A DNA stretch of 33,646 nucleotides from Candidatus Yanofskyibacteriota bacterium. GTDB taxonomy: Bacteria; Patescibacteriota; Minisyncoccia; 2-02-FULL-40-12; GWA2-44-9. Shown piece by piece: positions 26,194 through 33,646 of the stretch (within the stretch, counting starts at the first letter, position 1; every line of letters starts with the position of its first letter). Where the stretch lies: positions 1 to 33,646 of the forward strand of contig JADZAY010000016.1 of NCBI GenBank assembly GCA_020852375.1. The letters run 5' to 3'. A program made the translations under genes and the position numbers. Under the pieces are notes generated by a model. The model was not told the DNA's origin. It saw only the letters and a program-made list of their open reading frames with translations, and made no database searches.

Positions 26194-26474
26194 CCTGACA
26201 CCAAACGAGCTTGTGCGGTGACGCCAGCACTCTCTCGGATACGAGAAAGGAGCTGGTGCAACGCGCGAGCGCGCAGCTTTAGGTTGTGTTCACGCGTCAC
26301 CGCATCCTGCTTGAAGCGATACGCTTCGTAGTAAATACACCGATATGGCATGGAAGACTTCGTCGAACGAACAAGACCCGAACGATGTTCTTTCAGGCGA
26401 CGCTGGAGATCAGCTGTGTATCCGATGTACAGCTGGTTCGTGCGGGCGCTTTTTAGGATATAGAGATAGAACAT
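26190..26474 (-). CDS. GIY-YIG nuclease family protein
   Basis: 94 aa; MFYLYILKSARTNQLYIGYTADLQRRLKEHRSG; ATGA overlap with the sugar transferase. Confidence 0.9.
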   Translation of the reverse strand: MFYLYILKSARTNQLYIGYTADLQRRLKEHRSGLVRSTKSSMPYRCIYYEAYRFKQDAVTREHNLKLRARALHQLLSRIRESAGVTAQARLVSG

Positions 26475-26575
26475 CGTTCGGGGAAGCTCGTTCTGGTGTG
26501 AGGGTTCATGCGGCCACAACCTAGCACAAAACACACTCCCCCTCAACGCAACGCCCGCCATGGAAGGCGGGCGTT

Positions 26576-27005
26576 GGTCGATGCGTGCGATAAGCCGAGT
26601 TCTGTGCCTGCGCACCTCAGGAGCGCAGGCGGCGGTCATTTATCTGCGACGTATGTTGCCATACACCTGTAGCGTACGAACTTTTCGAACGGCGGGTTGC
26701 CCCGACGAACGCTGTACTTGCACCCGGGTAAGGATTTGGCCGTTTCACTCGCAGTCTTTGACCCGCGACTGCGACTGGACTCGGTCCGTGATAGAATCAT
26801 GGACTTTGGGTTCGTCCTCCGCTCCTTTTCAAGAGCGAACGTCTCTGCTCGCACCTCTTGGCTTGCGCCATGCGGGTGTTACCCGCTACCCTTTTACAGA
26901 CCCCCCTGCTTCGCGGGGGAACCCCCGTATAAGCCGGAGTCAGGAGTGCTCGGACTTTCCTCACCGCGCCTTTACAGGCGGGCGCGACAGCCTGCACGCA
27001 CCGAC
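26576..27005 (-). ncRNA. rnpB: RNase P RNA, bacterial type
   Basis: Minus strand TGAGGAAAGTCCGAGC near the 5' end and ACAGAACTCGGCTTAT near the 3' end; P1 pairing GTCGGTGCGTGC/GCACGCATCGAC. Confidence 0.95.
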
Positions 27006-27011
27006 GAGCCC

Positions 27012-27040
27012 ATTATACCATATTTGGACGGTGTTTGGAA
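27012..27040 (-). promoter_or_regulatory. rnpB promoter
   Basis: Minus strand TTCCAA - 17 nt - TATAAT, directly upstream of the rnpB 5' end. Confidence 0.75.
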
Positions 27041-27046
27041 GACCCC

Positions 27047-27403
27047 TTACGCTGCGGCCTCGACGTCGTCCTGCGGGGGTTCCTGGTCCTCGTCCTTCAG
27101 AAGCGCTTCCTCGGCCGCATCATTCTCATCCATCTCGCGGTCGATCTGTGCAAGATCCTCCAGGTCAGATGCAATAATATCTCTCGCCTGCTTCGCCGCG
27201 GCAACCTCCACGCCATGAAGACGCGCGTCGAGATCATCGGATTCGAGCTCCTGCCGAGCCGTATCGATCTTTGGCTGAAGACCGTCCATCGCGGATCCGT
27301 ACAGCATGAGGTCCTCGCCCAATTGATCCGCGGCCTGCGCAACACGCCGTGCGAGATCGTCGCCGTCGCTGTTCGTTGTTGTGGTAGTTCGTTTCGTCTT
27401 CAT
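27047..27403 (-). CDS. Hypothetical acidic helical protein
   Basis: 118 aa, charged, predicted helical; 11 nt after the 27415-29247 CDS. Confidence 0.7.
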   Translation of the reverse strand: MKTKRTTTTTNSDGDDLARRVAQAADQLGEDLMLYGSAMDGLQPKIDTARQELESDDLDARLHGVEVAAAKQARDIIASDLEDLAQIDREMDENDAAEEALLKDEDQEPPQDDVEAAA

Positions 27404-27414
27404 ACGCAGCTACA

Positions 27415-29247
27415 TTAGGGTGCTTTCGTGAGCCGCTTCGGCATTCGGAGCCCTTCGAACTCAGGGAACTTGGTGTCGTTGAGGAATGCTGCCTTCCGGG
27501 ACTCCCCCGCATGAACGATCTGACTCGCTTCGGCAAATAGCTTCTGACACCCATCCAGGACCATCTCAGCTCGTTGGATGCGTTCATCCAGCTCCTTCAT
27601 GTGCCCCTGGAGCTGCTTGATCGCTCGCTTAGCTGCAGCGGATAGTGTGATGCGCTGAGTTTTCTCTTCCGATTCGGTCTTCGCAATAAGCGCGAGAGCC
27701 TCCCGACGCTTTTCCAAGAGCGTCTCCAGAATGCGCGACTGTACATCCATCCGCTCTTTGAGGCCTTCCATCCTGCCTCGATACGGAGCAATCTCTCGAT
27801 CGTATCGACGCGCAACTTCCTTCATAAACTCGCCGTGCCACCCGACATGCTTCTCCCGGATCGCATTCCACTTCTCGATTCGCCCCTCCAGCTCTGCGGC
27901 ATGCTTCTCCCAAGCAGCGATCCGGTTGCCATACCATAGACGCTTCAGCGGTCCTGAGCTTTGCATTTTCTTCCGATACTCCCCGATACGATCCTCTGCA
28001 TCTTCAAGCGCACCCCCGGCCCTGCCCTGGAAATACGCGCTGATCGCGGCGAACACCCGCGCACCGCGACGGTGAAGAGCAACATCGCCGCTATCGCTTT
28101 GGAACCAGAACTCCTTGAATCGATCGAAAAACCCTTCGGGCGGCCGCTCACGCGGCTCTCTCCGCTCCGGCGACGGAGCGGGCTTCGGCTCTACCGGGGC
28201 TTCGGGGAACTCCTCGTGGAAATCTTCTCGCGGCGCAACTTCAGTGGGCGTTTTTGGTGCAGCCGCTTTTTCCTCCTGTTTCTGCTCTTGCCTCTGCCGC
28301 TCTTCTTCCGCGAGCCGCTGCTGATATGCGTCTCGGAGTCCTTTTTTCTGTTCGGGTGTGATGGAGAAGACTCCCTCCTCGCCTGGCGACTTCAGGTTGA
28401 AATCAAATGTGGGAGCCGGAACGATATCCGAGGCAGCCTTCTCAGATTCCTTCGGTGCCGCGCCGCGCTCCGGCTGCTTCTCGGGTGGCGCCTCCTGCAC
28501 AGCTTGCTTCTCTCCTGCCCCGTTTTCTTCGGTCGCTGTTGTCTCCGGGGTTTGCTGAGCCGCACGCTCCGCCAGAGCCTCCCGAATACGCTTGGCCTCG
28601 GGAGAACTTGGTGCAAGCATAACCCGCTCACTGCCGACTTCCTGCGCTTTCTTCCGCTCAGGCGCCGGCTGCTTCTTTGCTTTCGGTTTCTCTGCCTGCG
28701 CGACCTCCACCTTTTGATACTTCGCGCGCTCCGCAAGCCACGATTCGTACTTTTTCACACTGTCATCGAAGGAGGTCGCCTCCCGTTCTTTTCGAGCGGC
28801 TTCGTCCCCTTTCCCAAGCGCCCGCAAGCGGGTTGCTTCGGCGCGAAGCGAAGCCTGGCGCTCCTTCACCCGATTCATCTCGATCTCGGCCTGGGTCAAT
28901 GGCGCGCGCGCCTCTTGTCGGCGAGGCTCTGCGACGGGGGCATTTCCGATCTCCTGCATGAGGCCGTCAATCCTCGCAAGAAACTCTTTTCGTTTTTCGG
29001 TAAGCGCCGTGCGCTGCTCGGGCGTCGCAGAAGATGGAAGCTCTCGACTGAGCACATGTCGTCGCGCAGCATGTGCCCGCTCGACGACCGTCGGTGCCTG
29101 CTCAGTGGGCCGAGGCGCCTCAGCGCTCGGCACTTCTGGCACAACGGCTGCCAGCGTCGCCATGGGAAGGTCAGCGCGACCCACAGACGCCCGCATCATG
29201 CGGTACGGCGGCACCGGCACGGTGAGTTTTTCAAGCACGCGCTTCAT
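27415..29247 (-). CDS. Hypothetical large coiled-coil protein
   Basis: 610 aa; Pro/Glu/Lys/Ala-rich linker and long heptad-like charged helices. Confidence 0.8.
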   Translation of the reverse strand: MKRVLEKLTVPVPPYRMMRASVGRADLPMATLAAVVPEVPSAEAPRPTEQAPTVVERAHAARRHVLSRELPSSATPEQRTALTEKRKEFLARIDGLMQEIGNAPVAEPRRQEARAPLTQAEIEMNRVKERQASLRAEATRLRALGKGDEAARKEREATSFDDSVKKYESWLAERAKYQKVEVAQAEKPKAKKQPAPERKKAQEVGSERVMLAPSSPEAKRIREALAERAAQQTPETTATEENGAGEKQAVQEAPPEKQPERGAAPKESEKAASDIVPAPTFDFNLKSPGEEGVFSITPEQKKGLRDAYQQRLAEEERQRQEQKQEEKAAAPKTPTEVAPREDFHEEFPEAPVEPKPAPSPERREPRERPPEGFFDRFKEFWFQSDSGDVALHRRGARVFAAISAYFQGRAGGALEDAEDRIGEYRKKMQSSGPLKRLWYGNRIAAWEKHAAELEGRIEKWNAIREKHVGWHGEFMKEVARRYDREIAPYRGRMEGLKERMDVQSRILETLLEKRREALALIAKTESEEKTQRITLSAAAKRAIKQLQGHMKELDERIQRAEMVLDGCQKLFAEASQIVHAGESRKAAFLNDTKFPEFEGLRMPKRLTKAP

Positions 29248-29948
29248 GTTCCGTATACAAGTCCTTTCTTGAGATCCGCGAGAAGCTCGGCGGCTTTTCG
29301 TTCGCGATCATCATCTCCCCCCTCCTCTCGAGGCGCAGTGGCTCCGGCGGTGGAGCTCATGATGTTCTCAACCTCTTTATCGAACTCTCGTTTTAATCGC
29401 TCCAACTCCTCAGCGATCTGCTGGAGCCGCTCCGCCGATGGCGAAGCCGCAGATTCCTGCTGCTCGCCAGATACCGGCGCCGCCTCGGCTGGTTGCTCCG
29501 GAACAGGAGCTGCTGAAATGGAGAGTCCTTCCAATAACCCGTTGTAGTGCACATACTCATCCCTCATGTAATCATCAAATGCCTTCAAGTCTTCGAGGGC
29601 CTTCCGAGCAACCTCAGCCGCGGCGGCTGCCTCCGAGCTCTCTTCGCCGTGACCCTCGATCGCCTGACTGAGCGCTTCATTTGCGGCGGAAAGTGCTTCG
29701 TCGTATCTCACCCGCTCATCCGCGATCATCTCCTTTGCCTGCGCAACGAGACGCTCCATCTCGGCGCGGTCCGCCGTATCAGCCGCCCGATCGATCAATG
29801 GCTCCAGGTCGTCCAATCGAGCCTGAAGCGAGCGCTCTTCGGATACATTCTCCTGCGGCAATCCGGCGCTTTGTCGTAATTCCGCAACAATATCAGAGCC
29901 CACCTGCTGGGCCTGGGCAAGAATCGCGCGCACGGGAGACATGCTCAT
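29244..29948 (-). CDS. Hypothetical coiled-coil protein
   Basis: 234 aa, charged helical; ATGA overlap with the 610-aa gene; TATACT 10 nt before ATG. Confidence 0.75.
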   Translation of the reverse strand: MSMSPVRAILAQAQQVGSDIVAELRQSAGLPQENVSEERSLQARLDDLEPLIDRAADTADRAEMERLVAQAKEMIADERVRYDEALSAANEALSQAIEGHGEESSEAAAAAEVARKALEDLKAFDDYMRDEYVHYNGLLEGLSISAAPVPEQPAEAAPVSGEQQESAASPSAERLQQIAEELERLKREFDKEVENIMSSTAGATAPREEGGDDDRERKAAELLADLKKGLVYGT

Positions 29949-30005
29949 ATACAGATGAAGTATACCCTGCCCAGCTTTTCCTGGGCGTATGCTCTGTGGA
30001 TAGCA

Positions 30006-30890
30006 TCAGCGCTTCCGAGTCGCCTCACCTGCAAGAAGTGGAGCGTGTTCTGTTGCCCGCTCGATCGCCGAGGCGATCCGCACACGCAACGGGTGTTGGA
30101 AGAGCTCTCGGTACCGAGCATCTTCCGCACGACGGACCAAAGAGGAAAGCGTGGCGATCCGAGCCCGAAGCGCGCGGCGCTGCTCCAGTGAAAGATCATG
30201 CTGCACCGCCGCGTACTGGGCCCGAACGGTGCGCTGAAGCGCATGCGCCTGTGAAAGCGTCGGAGCTGACGGCCGACGCTCCGAAACGGGATAACGGTCG
30301 TGAAGCCGCTGGAGCAGGTTGATCAGTCGGTCCCGCTCCGGCGACGGTCGGCCATCCATTCTCCGCGCATCCAGCTCCTGCAGCTGCTCATAAAAACGGT
30401 TCAGCTGGTCATGAAAATCTTCTTTCGTATCTCGATCAAATGCACCGCGCCGCTCCAGCAACTCTGCGTATGTCTCAAGGTTTGCAGCGCCTTCGAACAA
30501 GGATTCCACCTCCCCTTCGTATACGGCGAATGCCCGATCCCGCTCGAGATCACGACCTTCGTGCATACGCTGTGCAAGCCAGTCGCGAATGCGGGCGACT
30601 TCCACCGGCTCCAAGCCCGATGCGTGCTCAAGCCGTTCCCGCTCTGTCTCGTAGACATGCCGAAGATTCCGCTCCGCCTCTCGCACCTCTTCCGTGGAGC
30701 CCCCGCCGGATCGGTATCGTTCGCGAGCGGCCTCAACGGCGCTCATCGCGTCCCAGATCCTGTCCTCGACGCCCTCTTGGTATGCCGCAACGCCGCGCTC
30801 GTGAGCGCGCTGCTCATGCTCCTCGGGAGGAGTTGTGTGCACATGAAGCGGCCATTCGGCAGAGGTTCCCATATCCTCATCATACCGCAT
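30006..30890 (-). CDS. Hypothetical coiled-coil protein
   Basis: 294 aa, Arg/Glu-rich helical; start could alternatively be 30872. Confidence 0.75.
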   Translation of the reverse strand: MRYDEDMGTSAEWPLHVHTTPPEEHEQRAHERGVAAYQEGVEDRIWDAMSAVEAARERYRSGGGSTEEVREAERNLRHVYETERERLEHASGLEPVEVARIRDWLAQRMHEGRDLERDRAFAVYEGEVESLFEGAANLETYAELLERRGAFDRDTKEDFHDQLNRFYEQLQELDARRMDGRPSPERDRLINLLQRLHDRYPVSERRPSAPTLSQAHALQRTVRAQYAAVQHDLSLEQRRALRARIATLSSLVRRAEDARYRELFQHPLRVRIASAIERATEHAPLLAGEATRKR

Positions 30891-30931
30891 AACGCCGCAT
30901 GTGATGATGCGACGTGTCGATATCTTGCGGT

Positions 30932-31372
30932 CTAGATGCCTAGTCCATCTCCCGGACCATCGAGCGCGGCATTCACCATGCGGTCTGCATCCTTGTTGTA
31001 TTCGCGACGAACGTGCTCGAACGTCACTGATTTGAAATCAAGGCGCGCATTCCACACATCGAGAAAGATGCTCCGGAGGCTTGCATCGCGGACTTTGTAT
31101 TCACCGTTGAGCTGTTTCACCAAAAGCTCGCTGTCCGCTTTCACGTGGACGATCGCCGCGCCTGCATGTTCGGCTCCGATCACGGCTTTCAGCTTGCGAA
31201 GCGCCAAGAGCACCGCGGTATATTCGGCGACATTGTTCGTCGCTATCCCCAACCGCTCACCCTGTTCGATCCGCTCGATCCCGGGTCCATCGATCACAAA
31301 CCCGGACGCGGCGGGGCCGGGATTTCCCCGCGAACCACCGTCGGTATGGATTGTGTACACAGGTACGTTCAT
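30932..31372 (-). CDS. Ribonuclease H-like (RNase HI family)
   Basis: YTIHTDGGSRGNPGPAASGFVI, NVAEYTAVLLAL, VKADSELLVKQLNGEYKV, VRREYNKDADRMVNAAL. Confidence 0.92.
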   Translation of the reverse strand: MNVPVYTIHTDGGSRGNPGPAASGFVIDGPGIERIEQGERLGIATNNVAEYTAVLLALRKLKAVIGAEHAGAAIVHVKADSELLVKQLNGEYKVRDASLRSIFLDVWNARLDFKSVTFEHVRREYNKDADRMVNAALDGPGDGLGI

Positions 31373-32265
31373 GCTGTTTGCTCTGATGACGCCTCTACGG
31401 GGCGAAACGGCAGATCTTCGAGGCGATCCACCCTGAATCCAGCCGCATGCACATGCCCCCCACCGTTATATTTCAGAGCAATGCGCGAAACGTCGACGCC
31501 CTCCGGAGTGGAGCGAAGCGAAACATATGGTGTGTCTCCGCGCATCCGCCACACCACACCGAACGGCCGCCCAGTCGCAAGTGCGTTGGCAACCTCGGAA
31601 TGGAATAGCTCCGTGGTCACCGCGAGCACCCGGTGCCCCTCGAACTCGATCTCGTATGCACTATTCGTTACCAATCGCTCGACGCACTTCGCCCGGTACT
31701 CCCCCACAAGCGCGCCGTACCGCATCGCGCGACGACGCCCCGCCGCACTCTCCAGTGTCCGCGCGAGTTTTGTGTACACTTTGAAATCGAAGTCATAGAG
31801 ATCAAGCCAGTCGCTGATCACCCAGGAATCCAAAGCATCCTTCCGATAGAGATCGATGTCTTCGACAACCCGGAGTATGTATGGCACCGGAACGCCGGGG
31901 TGAAAATACTCCCACGCGATGACCGCACCCGAATGCTCGCTTGAATACCGGAAGTCGTGCGCCATTTCCGTTTCCGCACGACAGGACACATGGTGATCAA
32001 GCGCGATCACACGGTCATTCTTGCGTATAAGCCGCTCCATCACGTCACGGGTGTAGGTAAAATCGACGAGGTAAACGGTTTTTCCTGTCAGTCCCTCCGG
32101 AGCCGGAACCTGGTGCTCCACTGCAATGTATTCTGCGGACTTTCCAAGTTTTCGAAACGCGGCCCACGCGGCACCGAATCCATCGGTACAGCCCTTGTGA
32201 TAGAGAACGACGATCTTTTTCGATATCTTCCGCGTTCCGCCCCGATGTTCAATGAATTTCGTCAT
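31369..32265 (-). CDS. DHH superfamily phosphoesterase with DHHA1 domain
   Basis: YHKGCTDGFGAAWAAF, VIALDHHVS, YNGGGHVHAAGFRV. Confidence 0.88.
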   Translation of the reverse strand: MTKFIEHRGGTRKISKKIVVLYHKGCTDGFGAAWAAFRKLGKSAEYIAVEHQVPAPEGLTGKTVYLVDFTYTRDVMERLIRKNDRVIALDHHVSCRAETEMAHDFRYSSEHSGAVIAWEYFHPGVPVPYILRVVEDIDLYRKDALDSWVISDWLDLYDFDFKVYTKLARTLESAAGRRRAMRYGALVGEYRAKCVERLVTNSAYEIEFEGHRVLAVTTELFHSEVANALATGRPFGVVWRMRGDTPYVSLRSTPEGVDVSRIALKYNGGGHVHAAGFRVDRLEDLPFRPVEASSEQTA

Positions 32266-33347
32266 GAAGCGTAGTATCCGAGCGCCTGAAGCCCCGGGAG
32301 CTGTTCACCTGCAAGAAAGGCAAGCATAGCGCCGCCCCCCGTGGAAACGACGCCGAACCGGTCCAAGAGGTTCAAACGCGCGACAGCCGCAATCGTATCA
32401 CCGCCGCCCACGAGCGTCCATGCGCCGCTCGCCGCGATCGCTCGCGCGACCGCTTCGGTTCCCGCAGAGAATCGCGGATCCTCGAACTCGCCCAGCGGAC
32501 CGTTCCAGACGATCGTCGAAGCACCCGCCGCGAGCCCCACGAAGAGCGCTACTGATTCAGGTCCGATATCGACGATGCGCCCATCGTCCATGACCGAGTC
32601 GACCGGAAGCACCAGTCGCACATCATGGACGTCAAGTCCGGCGAGCAGTTCTTCGGGATGTTCGTCGACACGCGATGAACCGATGTCGCGTCCCAGCACC
32701 CGGAAGATATCGTTCGCGAGCACACCGCCGATCGCGATACGCTCTGCTGATTCCAGGAGCGCACGAATAACCGGCACCTTCGTGCTGGCCTTCGCTCCCC
32801 CCATGTAGACAATCTTCCCCTTCGCAGGCGCGCTGATGGCCCGCGCAAGTTGGGCGACCTCCTTCACGATGAGCGGCCCGGCATACGAAGAGACAAGCCC
32901 GGGGATGCGAACGACCGACGCGTGGGCCCGATGACACACCGCGAACGCGTTGTTCACGAAGAGGTCGCAGCCCTCCACAAGCCGCCGAGCGTACGCCGCA
33001 TCGTTGGCCTCCTCGCCCGGATCGCTCCGGAGGTTCTCGAAGAGCGCGACCGCCTCCGCACCGCTCCAGTACGCCTGAACATCTGCGAAATCCCTGCAGA
33101 AGCGCATCTGTACACCGAGGATGCGCTCAAGGTGGGGCACCAACGGTTCGAACGACGGCGCGCTTCCGCTATGCGCGATCATCAGCACCCGCGCACCGCG
33201 ATCAAGCAGCTGGCGCACACACTCACGCTGGGCAACAATGCGATATTCCTCTGCTATATTCCCCTGCGTATCCAACGGCACATCAAAATCGGCGCGCATG
33301 AGCACCTTCTTGCCGTTCAGATCCCCGGCTTGGTCAATCGTTTTCAT
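32262..33347 (-). CDS. pgk: Phosphoglycerate kinase (divergent)
   Basis: KKVLMRADFDVPL, ENLRSDPGEEANDAAYA, FVNNAFAVCHRAHASV, MGGAKASTKV, IVWNGPLGEFE, LVGGGDTIAAV. Confidence 0.93.
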   Translation of the reverse strand: MKTIDQAGDLNGKKVLMRADFDVPLDTQGNIAEEYRIVAQRECVRQLLDRGARVLMIAHSGSAPSFEPLVPHLERILGVQMRFCRDFADVQAYWSGAEAVALFENLRSDPGEEANDAAYARRLVEGCDLFVNNAFAVCHRAHASVVRIPGLVSSYAGPLIVKEVAQLARAISAPAKGKIVYMGGAKASTKVPVIRALLESAERIAIGGVLANDIFRVLGRDIGSSRVDEHPEELLAGLDVHDVRLVLPVDSVMDDGRIVDIGPESVALFVGLAAGASTIVWNGPLGEFEDPRFSAGTEAVARAIAASGAWTLVGGGDTIAAVARLNLLDRFGVVSTGGGAMLAFLAGEQLPGLQALGYYAS

Positions 33348-33361
33348 TCCCGTTCAGTATA

Positions 33362-33402
33362 CATAAAAACAAAACGCCGTGCAGGGTAAGTCCTGCACGG
33401 CG
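33362..33402 (-). terminator. Rho-independent terminator of the terminal partial CDS
   Basis: Minus strand CGCCGTGCAGG-ACTTAC-CCTGCACGGCG-TTTTGTTTTTAT. Confidence 0.85.
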
Positions 33403-33414
33403 GAAATGCCGGCG

Positions 33415-33646
33415 CTACTTACGGACTGCGGCGAACCGACAGCCCTCGAGCCAGACGTTGCCGTACCAGACCAGGTTCAGGCGACGCTCGCGGTCAAGCC
33501 GGTGCAGATACGCCACGCTGCGGCCGCCGTGGACCTGGACCATAGTTCCCAAGGCGATGATGGGAAACTCGAGCTGGAGGAGCGGGTGCTGGATGCCGAT
33601 CCAGAGGAGTTCCTGGAAGGTGGCGGGACGCAGCCCTTGGCGGTCC
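33415..33646 (-). CDS. Hypothetical protein, C-terminal part (5' end outside window)
   Basis: ...DRQGLRPATFQELLWIGIQHPLLQLEFPIIALGTMVQVHGGRSVAYLHRLDRERRLNLVWYGNVWLEGCRFAAVRK*; terminator downstream. Confidence 0.7.
   Translation of the reverse strand, partial: DRQGLRPATFQELLWIGIQHPLLQLEFPIIALGTMVQVHGGRSVAYLHRLDRERRLNLVWYGNVWLEGCRFAAVRK

Noticed and set aside
26551-26572. CGCCCGCC-ATGGAA-GGCGGGCG hairpin as rnpB terminator
   Set aside because: Stem is good, but the minus-strand sequence after it (TTGCGTTGAGGGGG) has no convincing T tract; left unannotated.
26560-27218. 205-aa and 173-aa plus-strand ORFs and 72/66-aa minus ORFs
   Set aside because: They lie over the RNase P RNA gene.
27961-29547. 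528-aa plus-strand ORF
   Set aside because: Antisense to the coiled-coil gene; Leu/Arg/Phe-rich product mirrors Glu/Lys/Ala codons of the sense strand.

Overview
The gene content is a compact, mostly minus-strand bacterial chromosome segment. It looks like Candidate Phyla Radiation/Patescibacteria (Parcubacteria-like); that lineage call is inference from gene content and architecture, not a search. Recognisable genes: uvrB, ruvA, RlpA-like, MutY-like, nth, PspC, rsmE, xseB, xseA, CapA-like, 2'-5' RNA ligase, ftsX, ftsE, prfB (short), FtsB/DivIC-like, lepA, DUF4012, two GT4-type glycosyltransferases, a polyprenyl sugar-phosphate transferase, GIY-YIG nuclease, RNase H, DHH phosphoesterase and pgk. 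RNA genes: tRNA-Gln(CTG), tRNA-Thr(CGT), tRNA-Gly(CCC) and the RNase P RNA. No CRISPR array, prophage or transposase was seen. Main points for a second look: (1) an RF2 gene lacking the N-terminal domain, starting 5 nt after tRNA-Thr and probably transcribed from the tRNA promoter together with ftsE-ftsX; (2) neighbouring MutY-like and Nth-like glycosylases that both lack the [4Fe-4S] cysteines; (3) -10 boxes placed 6-11 nt before many start codons (leaderless mRNAs), versus small orphan genes with strong Shine-Dalgarno sites; (4) long perfect hairpins directly at the 3' ends of two tRNAs, plus tRNA T-arm-like repeats; (5) an orphan operon of coiled-coil proteins; (6) a shared N-terminal helical module in two otherwise unrelated membrane proteins.
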